Source of the DNA: Histophilus somni
GTDB lineage: Bacteria; Pseudomonadota; Gammaproteobacteria; Enterobacterales; Pasteurellaceae
Reading direction: 5' to 3'
DNA length: 64,000 nt
Assembly: GCF_014202395.1 (NCBI RefSeq)
Contig: NZ_JACHGQ010000009.1
Location: 22,636 to 86,635, forward strand
Shown here: positions 41,404 to 54,393 of the stretch, in pieces
Position numbering within the stretch: the stretch's first letter is position 1
Layout: each line of letters starts with the position of its first letter
Notes under the pieces: generated by a model
Told to the model about the DNA's origin: nothing
Database searches by the model: none
The model's input: only the letters and a program-made list of their open reading frames with translations
Position numbers and translations under genes: made by a program

Positions 41404-41919
41404 TTACTTACGCTGATGAATGGTGATGTAGCGATCAAGTGCGGTGAAAAATGTACCGATTTTTTGTTGTTCTTGGGGGTTAGGTAAATGAAATTGAATT
41501 TTTGAAAAAGTATTAAATTGGACTCTTTGCTTTTCAATCAATGAGCCTGTTGCATTTTCTTTATATAAAGATATTGCTTGAGATGTTTTAAGCCAAACTT
41601 TCATATACAAATCATCCGTAATATGAGAAGTCTTCATAGTTACATAATATCCAGATATAGCTACAGAATAAGGCATATCATTGTAACCTACAGCCCCAAG
41701 AGTCATATTCATTGGGTTATACACAAATTCATTTGTGTGAACTAATTTAAAGCTATCTTCTTTTTTTACCAAAAAATCTCTTTGATAACGTTCAGTTTTC
41801 GGAGTTAGTCCATTTTCAACAGTCAAACTCCAAAGTTCCGCATTATGCTTTTTAGGATTAATATATTCTGATGTTTGGACAAAAGCTTCCCCCAACTTCC
41901 TCTGTTCCCAAGCGTAAGT
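41404..41919 (-). pseudogene. Silent hsdS recognition-domain cassette 2 (inverted)
   Basis: Minus-strand cassette that begins with TYAWEQRKLGEAF and encodes one recognition domain different from the other three (VQTSEYINPKKHNAELWSLT and onward). It ends in FFTALDRYITIHQRK followed at once by TAA. The nine-base boundary words are at 41911-41919 and 41406-41414. It lacks a start signal, and a terminator lies upstream on the same strand. The opposite orientation relative to hsdS would permit exchange by inversion. Confidence 0.88.
41406..41472 (-). repeat. 67-base inverted repeat flanking the recombinase gene, right copy
   Basis: Reverse complement of 40376-40442. Contains an uptake signal near 41437. 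Confidence 0.9.
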
Positions 41920-41933
41920 TTACATAAAACAAA

Positions 41934-41963
41934 AAGGCTATCAAATGATTGTATGATAGCCTT
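41934..41963 (-). terminator. Terminator upstream of silent cassette 2
   Basis: Perfect ten-base stem AAGGCTATCA/TGATAGCCTT with a ten-base loop. On the minus strand it is followed by TTTTTGTTTT. It would block read-through into cassette 2. Confidence 0.8.
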
Positions 41964-42000
41964 AATGAGATAACTTAAATTTTTCTATTTTATACTATAA

Positions 42001-42225
42001 TTATTTTCTCTGATTTTCCTTAGTCGCTTTTACACCACGATAGTCAAAGCTACTGGGAATTAAAATACCTATGCCTTTCGTTTCGACATCTTGCGAATCA
42101 ATGTATTTAATATTAACTTCACCTATTGGATTTGCTTCTTGATAAAACACTTTTTCCCCATTCAGATAAATCCGCTTCTTGACAATCAAGAAAAAATTGA
42201 TATAAGGCACTCTATTTTTGTTCAT
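42001..42225 (-). pseudogene. pyrG: Decayed partial copy of pyrG
   Basis: Pieces of CTP synthase in the right order but with large gaps: [40 protein letters not shown] and the C-terminal ENQRK. Each matches the intact pyrG 2 kb away ([45 protein letters not shown]). One extra G in a GGGG run shifts the frame upstream of the first match. Same strand as pyrG. It marks an old duplication of the pyrG 3' half, probably when foreign DNA was inserted here. Confidence 0.9.
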
Positions 42226-42239
42226 GAAAAAAGGATATT

Positions 42240-44075
42240 ATGTCAAAACTTTATTATCGGCCCGAAATTGATGGACTACGTGCTGTTGCTGTTTTATCCG
42301 TCATATTATTTCATCTAAATCCAACTTGGTTACCAGGCGGTTTTTTAGGCGTTGATATTTTCTTTGTTATTTCCGGCTATTTAATTACTTCAATTATTAG
42401 CCAAGAGATCCAAAATAATACTTTTTCCTACAAAGATTTTTATAATCGCCGTATTAAAAGAATTTACCCCGTTTTTATTTTAGTACTGGCTATTGCTTCT
42501 GTGCTTGCTTCGTTATTTTTTGTTCATTATGAATATTCGCAATTCCGAAGAATTATCAACTCAGCAGCACTATTTGTGTCTAATTTTTATTTAGCTCATC
42601 GACAAGGTTATTTTGACTTATCTGCCAATGAAAATCCCATTTTACATATTTGGTCATTAGCAGTTGAAGAGCAATATTATTTATTTTTCCCTCTTTTATT
42701 GGTTGTTGCCTATAAAAAATTTAAAACTCATCAAGTATTTAAACCTATAGTATTAGGTTTAACCTTACTTTTTATTTTAACGTCATTTATCCCTCAATCA
42801 ATTTATATCAAAATCGGTTGGAGTAATACTTATTACATTTCTTTCATACGTTTTCCGGAGCTTTTAATCGGATCTTATCTTGCATTAAGTAAACCAAGAG
42901 TAAAGCCTGTTAATAATTTTGTTGGTTTCGGTATTTTTATTGCACTTATCTTAACGCTATTCTTTTACCATAAATCAATGCCGTTAATGCCAGGCATTGT
43001 TCTACTCCTACCTTGTATTTTAACCGCACTTCTTATTCATTTCTCCTCCCAAAACTCATGGGGGGGGGTAAAAACTCTCTTATCATTAAAGCCCATCGTA
43101 TGGGTAGGTAAGTTATCTTATTCTCTCTATCTGTTTCATTGGATTTTTATTGCTTTTACGTATTATATTTCAGGTGAAAAGGAACTTCCTCGAGGTGCAA
43201 TTTTACCAATCATCGTACTCACTTTTATTTGTTCGGCATTAAGTTATTATTTATTGGAACAACCTATTAGAAAATCTAAATTAACCTTTAAACAGTCTTT
43301 TTTCCTATTATATTTAATCCCATCATTAGTTGTCATCGGCTACAATTTAAGTGTACGTTCTCATATAAAGCATAAAACTTCTGCTTTACAAGCTCAGAAA
43401 GCGGAACAAGAAGTATTGCCTCTCAATATTCCAAGTAAAATTTTAACCATAGGCGATTCGCATGCAGGGCATCTAGAAGATTTTTTAAATTATGTCGGTT
43501 CAAAAGAAGGGTGGCGTTCGGATATCTTAAACATTCGTGATTGCCTCTCATTTGAGGATAAAGATTGTGTGCAATACTGGCAAAAAATTGAATCTTATCC
43601 TGTCATTTTTATTTCCATGTTTTATGAATTAAAAAGAGGCGGTACACCTGTACCGAGATTCAATCCTAATTCCTTTGTAATTTCTGATTTTGATCAAAAA
43701 TTTCAAGCGATGGTTAAACATCTAGCAAAAACAAAAAAAGTCTATGTGTTTGCGAATAATATCTCGTTAAATCGTTCCGCTCTTAGAAATGCATTCTTAG
43801 CAAAATATGACTTAGATAAATATTTAAATCCGATCCAAAAATTGGCGGACAATACCGCAAGCAACAATGAAATCTTCCAATTAATTAAAAACATTCCGAA
43901 TGTTACATGGGTTAATGCGGCAAAATATTTAGGTGATACAGTTTATGTAGGAAATAAATCTATTTATGGCGATCAAGATCATTTTACTCCGTTCGGGTCT
44001 TACTACATGGGAACCCTATTCCATGAAAAAGAAAGATTGCTCTCTCCTCAACTTGTGTCGGAACTATATCAATAA
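42240..44075 (+). CDS. Membrane acyltransferase with SGNH domain (OafA-like), phase-variable
   Basis: Protein of 611 residues. The N-terminal acyltransferase-3 domain has the family start YRPEIDGLRAVAVLSVILFH, a second signature GGFLGVDIFFVISGYLI and about 10 membrane segments. The C-terminal periplasmic SGNH hydrolase-like domain has GDSH (about residue 400) and DQDHFTPFG (about residue 578). Such proteins O-acetylate LPS, lipooligosaccharide or capsule sugars. A nine-G tract at codons 274-277 keeps the present sequence in frame, and a change in G number would truncate the protein. It lies between a pyrG relic and intact pyrG, so it was probably acquired. Confidence 0.9.
   Translation: MSKLYYRPEIDGLRAVAVLSVILFHLNPTWLPGGFLGVDIFFVISGYLITSIISQEIQNNTFSYKDFYNRRIKRIYPVFILVLAIASVLASLFFVHYEYSQFRRIINSAALFVSNFYLAHRQGYFDLSANENPILHIWSLAVEEQYYLFFPLLLVVAYKKFKTHQVFKPIVLGLTLLFILTSFIPQSIYIKIGWSNTYYISFIRFPELLIGSYLALSKPRVKPVNNFVGFGIFIALILTLFFYHKSMPLMPGIVLLLPCILTALLIHFSSQNSWGGVKTLLSLKPIVWVGKLSYSLYLFHWIFIAFTYYISGEKELPRGAILPIIVLTFICSALSYYLLEQPIRKSKLTFKQSFFLLYLIPSLVVIGYNLSVRSHIKHKTSALQAQKAEQEVLPLNIPSKILTIGDSHAGHLEDFLNYVGSKEGWRSDILNIRDCLSFEDKDCVQYWQKIESYPVIFISMFYELKRGGTPVPRFNPNSFVISDFDQKFQAMVKHLAKTKKVYVFANNISLNRSALRNAFLAKYDLDKYLNPIQKLADNTASNNEIFQLIKNIPNVTWVNAAKYLGDTVYVGNKSIYGDQDHFTPFGSYYMGTLFHEKERLLSPQLVSELYQ
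43060..43068 (+). repeat. Nine-G homopolymer tract inside the acyltransferase gene
   Basis: Nine consecutive G residues encoding part of SWGGV. Tracts of this length slip during replication and are typical phase-variation switches. The present length gives an open frame. Confidence 0.9.
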
Positions 44076-44078
44076 GAA

Positions 44079-44109
44079 AAAAATAGCTTGGATTTCCCAA
44101 GCTATTTTT
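44079..44109. terminator. Bidirectional terminator between the acyltransferase gene and pyrG
   Basis: Stem AAAAATAGCTTGG/CCAAGCTATTTTT with a short loop and A/T runs on each side, between convergent genes. Confidence 0.85.
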
Positions 44110-44122
44110 ATTTTCTGCACGT

Positions 44123-45844
<1,722 letters not shown>

Positions 45845-45935
45845 TTAAAGGGGGATCTAACTCAATGCTATTAAGACAAAATAGCGATTATTCTATTTGA
45901 GTTTTTATTCTTCACTTAACCAAAAAGCAAAAAAA

Positions 45936-45955
45936 AGCGGGTAAATTTACCCGCT
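45936..45955 (-). terminator. Terminator after tkt
   Basis: Perfect palindrome AGCGGGTAAATTTACCCGCT, followed on the minus strand by a T-run. Confidence 0.85.
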
Positions 45956-45977
45956 CACAAAATTAAACTTTAACTGA

Positions 45978-47984
45978 TTATAAAATCTCTTTTGCCTTTG
46001 CCACAATATTTTCAACAGTGAAGCCAAAGAGTTTAAACAGTTGAGCTGCCGGTGCTGATTCACCGAAGCTATTCATACCAACGATACGTCCGTTAGTACC
46101 AACATATTTGTACCAGAAATCTGAAATACCCGCTTCAATTGCAACACGTTTAGTCACCGCACTTGGTAATACTGCCTCACGGTACGCAACATCTTGTTTA
46201 TCAAATACATTCGTACTCGGCATTGATACCACACGGACTTTCACGCCTTCCGCATCTAACGCTTCCGCTGCTTTCATCGCTAATTCCACTTCAGAACCTG
46301 TGGCGATCAAGATTAAATCCGGGCAATCACCTTTTTCACAGCATGCACGCAAGATATAACCGCCACGTTTCACGTTTTCCAATTGCTCAGAAGTGCGGTT
46401 CATTTGAGCAAGATTTTGTCGAGTGAAAATTAATGCACTTGGACCGTCTTGACGTTCAACCGCCGCTTTCCATGCGATTGCAGATTCCACTTGGTCGCAA
46501 GGTCGCCATGTTTCTAAATTTGGAATTAAGCGAAGTGCGGTTGTTTGCTCAACTGGTTGATGCGTCGGACCGTCTTCTCCTAAACCGATAGAGTCATGTG
46601 TATAAACAAATAATGAACGTTGTTTCATCAAGGCTGCCATACGCACTGCATTATGTGCATATTCCATAAACATTAAGAACGTTGCACCGTAAGGAATAAA
46701 TCCGCCGTGTAATGCAATACCGTTCATAATGGCAGACATTCCGAATTCACGCACGCCATAATTAATATAGTTACCATCTATATTTTCTGTCGCACGAATG
46801 GGTTTTGAACCAGACCATAACGTTAAGTTTGACCCCGCTAAATCAGCTGACCCGCCTAAAAATTCCGGTAATAATTTTGCATACGCTTCAATCGCATTTT
46901 GTGACGCTTTGCGACTTGCAATATTGGCTGGATTTGCTTGTAATTTTTCAATAAAGGCTTGGCTTTCTGTTGCCCAGTTTGCCGGTAATTCCCCATTTAA
47001 ACGGCGTTTAAATTCAACCGCTAATTCAGGATAAGCTTTCTCATAAGCGGCAAATTTTTCATTCCATGCGTTTTCCGCCACTTGTCCTTTTTCGTGAGCA
47101 TTCCATTTTGCATAAATATCAGCAGGAATTTCAAAAGGTGCGTAATTCCAATTTAATGCTTGACGAGTTAAAGCGATTTCTTCATCACCTAATGGTGCCC
47201 CATGGCTATCATGAGTATTTTGCTTATTTGGAGAACCATAGCCAATAATCGTCTTACACATAATTAAAGTTGGTTTATTTTTCTCAGCCTGAGCTTGTTT
47301 TATTGCTTCAATAATTTGTTCTGCATTATGTCCATCAACAGCAGGAATAACATGCCAGCCGTAAGCCTCAAAGCGTTTTTGTGTATCATCAGTGAACCAA
47401 CCATCTACATGACCGTCAATGGAAATATTATTATCATCATAAAAAGCAATCAATTTACCTAGACCTAACGTGCCGGCTAATGAACAAGCCTCATGAGAAA
47501 TACCCTCCATTAAGCAACCATCCCCTAGAAAAACGTAAGTATGATGATCAACAATGTCATGACCTGCTCGATTAAATTGTGCAGCTAACGTTTTTTCTGC
47601 AATCGCCATGCCTACAGCGTTAGTAATGCCTTGACCTAATGGACCCGTTGTGGTTTCAATACCCGGAGCATAACCGTATTCAGGGTGCCCCGGAGTCTTG
47701 GAATGTAATTGACGAAATTGTTTTAAATCTTCGATAGAAAGATCGTAACCGGTGAGATGCAGTAAACTATAAATTAACATTGAGCCATGACCGTTAGATA
47801 ACACAAAACGATCACGATTTGCCCATTGAGGATTAGTCGGATTATGATTTAAAAAATCACGCCATAATACTTCCGCAATATCCGCCATTCCCATCGGAGC
47901 TCCCGGATGCCCAGATTTTGCTTTTTGTACCGCATCCATACTTAAAAAACGGATTGCATTTGCCAATTCCCTACGAGTTACCAT
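45978..47984 (-). CDS. tkt: Transketolase
   Basis: Thiamine-diphosphate enzyme of the pentose phosphate pathway. The 668 residues (E. coli TktA 663) begin [20 protein letters not shown]. The cofactor-binding [18 protein letters not shown] and the transketolase signature around [19 protein letters not shown] are present. Three uptake signals lie in it (about 46156, 46392, 46533). Single gene with its own terminator. It is divergent from luxS. Confidence 0.98.
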   Translation of the reverse strand: MVTRRELANAIRFLSMDAVQKAKSGHPGAPMGMADIAEVLWRDFLNHNPTNPQWANRDRFVLSNGHGSMLIYSLLHLTGYDLSIEDLKQFRQLHSKTPGHPEYGYAPGIETTTGPLGQGITNAVGMAIAEKTLAAQFNRAGHDIVDHHTYVFLGDGCLMEGISHEACSLAGTLGLGKLIAFYDDNNISIDGHVDGWFTDDTQKRFEAYGWHVIPAVDGHNAEQIIEAIKQAQAEKNKPTLIMCKTIIGYGSPNKQNTHDSHGAPLGDEEIALTRQALNWNYAPFEIPADIYAKWNAHEKGQVAENAWNEKFAAYEKAYPELAVEFKRRLNGELPANWATESQAFIEKLQANPANIASRKASQNAIEAYAKLLPEFLGGSADLAGSNLTLWSGSKPIRATENIDGNYINYGVREFGMSAIMNGIALHGGFIPYGATFLMFMEYAHNAVRMAALMKQRSLFVYTHDSIGLGEDGPTHQPVEQTTALRLIPNLETWRPCDQVESAIAWKAAVERQDGPSALIFTRQNLAQMNRTSEQLENVKRGGYILRACCEKGDCPDLILIATGSEVELAMKAAEALDAEGVKVRVVSMPSTNVFDKQDVAYREAVLPSAVTKRVAIEAGISDFWYKYVGTNGRIVGMNSFGESAPAAQLFKLFGFTVENIVAKAKEIL

Positions 47985-48177
47985 GATTATTCTCCTGCGA
48001 AGTTATGTTGAATTATTCGATCGGCTATTCTACCCTATTTTTATAAAAAAAAGACGAATTAATTTGATAGGATAAGAAAAAGTATAAAGCTCAATAAAAT
48101 AAAGAAAATCTACATAAAATTTAAAATTATCGACAATAAATTAAAAATCATGACCTATATCATAAAAAATCAGGTTT

Positions 48178-48205
48178 TTGTTATAGCAATACGTTACAAT
48201 ACAAT
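48178..48205 (+). promoter_or_regulatory. Candidate luxS promoter
   Basis: TTGTTA as -35 and TACAAT as -10 with a 16-base spacer, 60 bases before the luxS start. The rest of the 280-base tkt-luxS gap is AT-rich and shows no other clear feature. Confidence 0.45.
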
Positions 48206-48264
48206 TTCTAGGTAAATACAATACCGGTCAATAATCTATTTTAATGCTCTCTAAAGGAAAAATT

Positions 48265-48771
48265 ATGCCACTACTTGACAGTTTTAAAGTTGATCATACG
48301 AGAATGAATGCCCCTGCTGTGCGTGTTGCAAAAACAATGCGAACACCAAAAGGCGACAATATCACTGTTTTTGATCTTCGTTTTTGTATTCCTAATAAAG
48401 AAATCCTCTCTCCTAAAGGCATTCACACTTTAGAACACTTATTCGCAGGATTTATGCGTGATCATTTAAATAGTGAACAAATTGAAATTATTGATATTTC
48501 GCCCATGGGCTGTCGAACCGGATTTTATATGTCATTAATTGGCATGCCGAATGAACAACAAGTTGCAAACGCTTGGTCAGCTTCAATGCAAGATATTTTA
48601 AACGTCAAAAATCAAGCCGAAATTCCTGAACTAAACGAATATCAATGTGGAACCTATACTGAACATTCATTGGAAGATGCACATAATATTGCACGGAATA
48701 TTCTTAATCGAGGCGTAGGTATTAATAAAAATGAAGATCTACTTTTAGATGATAATTTACTCAATTCTTAA
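48265..48771 (+). CDS. luxS: S-ribosylhomocysteine lyase LuxS
   Basis: Cleaves S-ribosylhomocysteine to homocysteine and the autoinducer-2 precursor. The 168 residues (E. coli 171) have zinc ligands His54, His58 (HTLEH) and Cys128 (QCGTY), catalytic Cys83 (GCRTGFYM) and Glu57. I chose the ATG preceded by AAAGGAAA. An in-frame ATG seven codons upstream lacks such a site. Confidence 0.97.
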   Translation: MPLLDSFKVDHTRMNAPAVRVAKTMRTPKGDNITVFDLRFCIPNKEILSPKGIHTLEHLFAGFMRDHLNSEQIEIIDISPMGCRTGFYMSLIGMPNEQQVANAWSASMQDILNVKNQAEIPELNEYQCGTYTEHSLEDAHNIARNILNRGVGINKNEDLLLDDNLLNS

Positions 48772-48811
48772 ATCTTATTTTAATAAAAAACACAATGTAA
48801 AAGGACAAAAA

Positions 48812-49993
48812 ATGACAATATTAGGAACAGCTTTAACACCTAAAGCAACAAAAGTCATGCTTCTTGGTTCAGGTGAACTAGGCAAAGAAGTCGTTATAGA
48901 ATTACAACGTCTTGGTGTAGAAGTGATTGCGGTAGATCGCTATGAAAATGCACCGGCACAACAAGTTGCACACCGCTCTTACACTATTTCAATGTTAGAT
49001 GGAGATGCTTTGAAAGCATTAATTGAAAAAGAAAAACCAAATTATATCGTGCCGGAAGTCGAAGCAATCGCAACCTCAACACTAGTTGAATTGGAGCAAG
49101 CCGGCTTTAATGTTGTCCCAACTGCTAAAGCTACACAATTAACGATGAACCGTGAAGGTATTCGTCGCCTTGCAGCAGAAAAATTAAAGTTGCCAACATC
49201 AAATTATCAATTTGTAGATAATTTTGATGACTTTCAAAGTGCGGTCGAAAACCTTGGCATTCCTTGTGTGATCAAACCGATTATGTCTTCTTCTGGACAT
49301 GGTCAGAGTATCTTAAAAAGCAAAGACGACCTACAAAAAGCATGGGACTATGCACAACAAGGGGGAAGAGCGGGAGCCGGTCGTGTGATCGTTGAAGGTT
49401 TCGTTAAATTTGATTATGAGATTACTTTATTAACTGTACGCCATGCAGAAGGAACTTCATTTCTAGCACCTATCGGACATCGTCAAGAAAAAGGGGACTA
49501 TCGTGAGTCTTGGCAACCGCAAGCAATGTCTGAGCAAGCTCTCGCAAATGCTCAACATATTGCTGAAAAAATTACTACAGAACTCGGCGGACGCGGTATT
49601 TTTGGCGTAGAAATGTTTGTCTGTGGAGATGATGTTATTTTCAATGAAGTTTCTCCTCGCCCTCATGATACAGGAATGGTTACGTTAATCTCGCAAGAGC
49701 TTTCTGAATTTGCACTTCATGCAAGAGCTATATTAGGATTACCAATTCCTGAAATTAATTTAATTAGCCCAGCCGCCTCAAAAGCGATTGTCGTTGAAGG
49801 CAAATCTAACCAAGTACAATTTGGTAATTTATTCGAAGTATTACAAGAACCTAATACTAATATTCGCTTATTCGGCAAAGGCGAAGTCAATGGGCATCGT
49901 CGTTTAGGTGTTATTCTTGCACGTGATATTTCTGTTGATAAGGCGTTAGAAAAAGTTTCTCGAGCCTATGATAAATTAGACATACAATTGTAG
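48812..49993 (+). CDS. purT: Formate-dependent phosphoribosylglycinamide formyltransferase PurT
   Basis: ATP-grasp enzyme of purine synthesis that makes formyl-GAR from GAR, formate and ATP. The 393 residues (E. coli 392) start [20 protein letters not shown]. The ATP-grasp elements [14 protein letters not shown] and [16 protein letters not shown] are present. I chose the ATG preceded by AAAGGAC. The longer frame begins inside luxS. It follows luxS by 40 bases and may share its transcript. Confidence 0.97.
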   Translation: MTILGTALTPKATKVMLLGSGELGKEVVIELQRLGVEVIAVDRYENAPAQQVAHRSYTISMLDGDALKALIEKEKPNYIVPEVEAIATSTLVELEQAGFNVVPTAKATQLTMNREGIRRLAAEKLKLPTSNYQFVDNFDDFQSAVENLGIPCVIKPIMSSSGHGQSILKSKDDLQKAWDYAQQGGRAGAGRVIVEGFVKFDYEITLLTVRHAEGTSFLAPIGHRQEKGDYRESWQPQAMSEQALANAQHIAEKITTELGGRGIFGVEMFVCGDDVIFNEVSPRPHDTGMVTLISQELSEFALHARAILGLPIPEINLISPAASKAIVVEGKSNQVQFGNLFEVLQEPNTNIRLFGKGEVNGHRRLGVILARDISVDKALEKVSRAYDKLDIQL

Positions 49994-50001
49994 ATAAACA
50001 A

Positions 50002-50029
50002 AACCCACTTCGCTAACACGAAGTGGGTT
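50002..50029. terminator. Bidirectional terminator between purT and hemB
   Basis: Perfect 11-base stem AACCCACTTCG/CGAAGTGGGTT with a six-base loop between convergent genes. Confidence 0.8.
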
Positions 50030-50049
50030 AAAGTAAAATCTATTTTAAA

Positions 50050-51120
<1,071 letters not shown>

Positions 51121-51137
51121 TCAAATTCAAATCATTT

Positions 51138-51875
51138 TTATGATTTTTCCTGTTCATCTTTTGGCTGATAAAAACCCGCACAAATAACACCTATCTCAAA
51201 TAATAAACACATCGGCAAAGCCAACAATGTTTGAGAAATCGCATCAGGAGGCGTTAGTAGCATACCAATAAAAAATGCGGCAACAATAATGTAAGGTCTT
51301 TTTTTTCTTAAATCATCCGGCGTAGTCACACCGCTCCAGCATAATAAAACAATGGCTACCGGCACTTCAAAACATATCCCAAAGGCCAAGAATAGGGCTA
51401 AAACAAAATCCAAATAACTACTAATATCCGTAGCGATAGCAACGCCTTCCGGTGCTGTCTTAGTTAAAAAAGCAAATACTAATGGGAATACCACATAATA
51501 AGCAAAGGCTACACCGAGATAGAACAACAATGTGCTGGAAAACAACAAAGGATATACCAACCGCTTTTCATGTTGATACAAGGCAGGAGCAACAAATGCC
51601 CAAACTTGATATAACAGAAAAGGCACTGAAATAAATAAAGCAACTACTGCGGTTAACTTAATCGGAGTAAAGAAAGGTGTCGCAATATTCGTCGCAATCA
51701 TTGTTGCACCGGCAGGCAATACATCTAATAAAGGCGAGGCAACAAAGTTATAAATATCATTTGCAAAATAAACTAGGGCGAGAAATATTACGACCACAAA
51801 AACGATACAACGTAATAATCTATCACGCAGTTCTAATAAATGGCTAATTAAGGGCTGAGATTTTTCGACAGTCAT
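51138..51875 (-). CDS. tatC: Twin-arginine translocase subunit TatC
   Basis: Multispanning receptor for twin-arginine signal peptides, 245 residues (E. coli 258) with six membrane segments. Conserved segments are [15 protein letters not shown] at the N-terminus, [17 protein letters not shown] and the [17 protein letters not shown] region. The start overlaps the tatB stop by four bases. Confidence 0.97.
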   Translation of the reverse strand: MTVEKSQPLISHLLELRDRLLRCIVFVVVIFLALVYFANDIYNFVASPLLDVLPAGATMIATNIATPFFTPIKLTAVVALFISVPFLLYQVWAFVAPALYQHEKRLVYPLLFSSTLLFYLGVAFAYYVVFPLVFAFLTKTAPEGVAIATDISSYLDFVLALFLAFGICFEVPVAIVLLCWSGVTTPDDLRKKRPYIIVAAFFIGMLLTPPDAISQTLLALPMCLLFEIGVICAGFYQPKDEQEKS

Positions 51876-52426
51876 ACTTTTTCTTTGATATTTTCAATGG
51901 TTTCGTTAGATGAAGCAGTCGCCTGCTCATCCTCTGAAAAATCAGATTCTCCCATTTCCAGCATAGGCTCTCCTTCCTCAGCTAACTCTGCAAGTTCAGC
52001 AGGAGATAACTCACTGGAAGGAAAATCAAGATTTTTTTCTATTTCAGTCGTTGCAGTACCCTGTGAATTTTGCACCGCACTTTTCAGTTCTTGCACCTGC
52101 TCTTCAACAGAAGAATTTGTTTCAGCAGCTTTCTCCTCTAAATTCATTTTAATTTTTTGTGCTGATTGACGTAATTCTTCTACGGTTTCACTAAGTTCCG
52201 GAGATAATTGGGAAATATTGAGATCTTCAGCTTTTTTAATGCTTTCTTGTAACTCTTTCAGTTTTAATTCCTGACTAAGTTCATTTTGTACATTTGTCGC
52301 TAAGCTTCGCACAGTCCTTACCCAACCCATTACCGTACGAACAGCTACAGGCAAACGCTGTGGTCCCAGTACTATCAAGCCCACAACAAAAAGTAAAACA
52401 AGTTCGGAGAAACCAATATCAAACAC
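51872..52426 (-). CDS. tatB: Twin-arginine translocase subunit TatB
   Basis: Single N-terminal membrane segment with [20 protein letters not shown] and the hinge GPQRLPVAV. An amphipathic helix and a long acidic tail follow. The 184 residues are slightly longer than E. coli TatB (171). Forms the substrate-binding complex with TatC. It starts three bases after tatA. Confidence 0.95.
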   Translation of the reverse strand: MFDIGFSELVLLFVVGLIVLGPQRLPVAVRTVMGWVRTVRSLATNVQNELSQELKLKELQESIKKAEDLNISQLSPELSETVEELRQSAQKIKMNLEEKAAETNSSVEEQVQELKSAVQNSQGTATTEIEKNLDFPSSELSPAELAELAEEGEPMLEMGESDFSEDEQATASSNETIENIKEKV

Positions 52427-52429
52427 AGA

Positions 52430-52651
52430 TTATGCCTGCTCTTTTTGTTTTGAATTTTCGACTGAAGTTTGCTCTACCTCTTCGGAAATTTTTTTAAATT
52501 CGGCATCTTTAGGTTGATCATCCTTCATTGCTTTCTTGAAGTCTTTTACCGCACCGCCAAGATCTGAACCAATATTTCTTAATTTTTTAGTACCGAAAAT
52601 AACCACAACAACTAAAAGCAAAATTAGTAATTGTTGCCAACTTAATCCCAT
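52430..52651 (-). CDS. tatA: Twin-arginine translocase subunit TatA
   Basis: Pore-forming Tat subunit of 73 residues with a short membrane helix ([19 protein letters not shown]) and the conserved [19 protein letters not shown] amphipathic helix. First gene of tatABC, downstream of ubiB as in E. coli. Confidence 0.96.
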   Translation of the reverse strand: MGLSWQQLLILLLVVVVIFGTKKLRNIGSDLGGAVKDFKKAMKDDQPKDAEFKKISEEVEQTSVENSKQKEQA

Positions 52652-52755
52652 TTTATTTCTCCTATGACATTAAACTTAATAAAAAATCTTGCAGAATATA
52701 ACCATTTTAAATCATAGTGACAATAGCTAAACTGGATTATTTTTGATCTAACGCA

Positions 52756-54393
52756 TTAAGGTAACAAAAAACCGATTAGCCAAACTAAAAAACCAACTAA
52801 GAATAACCCCGCACTTATCGCCAACGGCAATGCAGCGAATTGCCATAACGTTACAGAAAAAATCACTATTCCCACAATTAATACAAACATTTTCTTTTGC
52901 CAACGTTGTTGTTTAGCTAACTTCTTGTTAATTTCCACTAATTGCTGACTAATAAATTTTTGTTGTTTCAAGGCGTCCATTAAAGTTTCAGGAAAATCAG
53001 GTAGATGCTCCTGCAAATAAGGCAATTCGGCTTTCAACTTTTTAAATGTTGCCTTCATACCTATTTGCTCGTTCAACCAATTTTGCAAAAAGGGTTTTGC
53101 TGTATCCCATAAATCTAATTGAGGATAAAGTTGACGCCCTAATCCTTCAATATAAAGTAACGTTTTTTGCAATAACACTAACTGCGGTTGAACTTGCATA
53201 TTAAATTCACGTGCTACATTAAATAAATTCAGTAAAACTTGTGCAAATGAAATTTCAGATAAAGGCTTGGCGAAAATCGGTTCACATACCTCTCGAAATG
53301 CTTGTTCGAAATCATCAATATTCGTATCTTGTGGGGTCCAGCCGGCATCTACGTGCATTTGTGCAACCCGACGATAATCACGATTAAAAAATGCCACAAA
53401 ACTTTCGGCTAAATAGCGTTTATCACTCTCATTTAATTTCCCCACAATGCCACAGTCAATACCAATATATTGCGGATTTTCAGGATAATGAGGATTCACA
53501 AAAATATTGCCCGGATGCATATCCGCATGGAAAAAACTGTCACGAAATACCTGCGTAAAAAAGACCTGCACTCCCCGTTCCGCCAATAGTTTCATATTGG
53601 TGCCGTTTCGTTGCAATGTCTCAACATCGGAAACAGGAATGCCATAAATACGCTCCATCACAATCACATTTTTGTGGCAGAATGCTTCATACATTTTAGG
53701 AATATACAGCATTGGGCTATCAAGAAAATTTTCTCGCAACTTTATTGCATTCGCCATTTCGACACGTAAATCAAGTTCATCACGCAAAGTTTTTTCATAT
53801 TCTTGAATAACTTCGACCGCTCTTAAACGATACCCCTCACGAAATAATTTGGGCAGTAACCCGGCTAATTTATACATCCAACTTAAATCCGCCTCAATTT
53901 GTGGCTGAATATTTGGACGCAACACCTTGATGACCACTTCCTTTTCCTGTTCCTCGCCCAATTTAAGTTTTGCAGTATGAACTTGTGCAATAGATGCGGA
54001 AGCAAGTGCATTTTCATCAAAATCTGTAAACCAATTTTCTAGAGAAGAACCCAAAGCTTGTTCTATTTGCTGACGAGCAATCTTTCCTGAAAAAGCCTCA
54101 ACGTTATCTTGTAATAAAGCCAATTCATCAGCAATTTCCGCAGGAAATAAATCACGACGTGTCGATAACATTTGCCCCAACTTTATCCAAACCGGTCCTA
54201 ACTCTTGTAAAGCCAAACGCAAACGTAATCCAAACGCTTTATTTTTATGTTGATTTTTTAACCAGAAAAATAACTTACGCCAACAACGAATTGGGCGAGT
54301 ATATTTACTATGCGGTAGAATTTCATCAATACCATAAGACAAAAAAACACGTACTATTTTATATAAGCGTTTAATATCATTAAGTTTCATCAT
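52756..54393 (-). CDS. ubiB: Ubiquinone biosynthesis protein UbiB (ADCK/ABC1 family)
   Basis: Atypical protein-kinase-like ATPase required for ubiquinone synthesis, 545 residues (E. coli 546). The family segments [19 protein letters not shown] (KxGQ motif) and [11 protein letters not shown] (Ala-rich loop) are present, as is [13 protein letters not shown]. Two C-terminal membrane segments form the anchor. The start overlaps the ubiJ end by four bases. Confidence 0.97.
   Translation of the reverse strand: MMKLNDIKRLYKIVRVFLSYGIDEILPHSKYTRPIRCWRKLFFWLKNQHKNKAFGLRLRLALQELGPVWIKLGQMLSTRRDLFPAEIADELALLQDNVEAFSGKIARQQIEQALGSSLENWFTDFDENALASASIAQVHTAKLKLGEEQEKEVVIKVLRPNIQPQIEADLSWMYKLAGLLPKLFREGYRLRAVEVIQEYEKTLRDELDLRVEMANAIKLRENFLDSPMLYIPKMYEAFCHKNVIVMERIYGIPVSDVETLQRNGTNMKLLAERGVQVFFTQVFRDSFFHADMHPGNIFVNPHYPENPQYIGIDCGIVGKLNESDKRYLAESFVAFFNRDYRRVAQMHVDAGWTPQDTNIDDFEQAFREVCEPIFAKPLSEISFAQVLLNLFNVAREFNMQVQPQLVLLQKTLLYIEGLGRQLYPQLDLWDTAKPFLQNWLNEQIGMKATFKKLKAELPYLQEHLPDFPETLMDALKQQKFISQQLVEINKKLAKQQRWQKKMFVLIVGIVIFSVTLWQFAALPLAISAGLFLVGFLVWLIGFLLP

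Noticed and set aside
42091..42318. 75-codon plus-strand frame over the pyrG relic
   Set aside because: Opposite strand of the relic and overlapping the acyltransferase start in a different frame.
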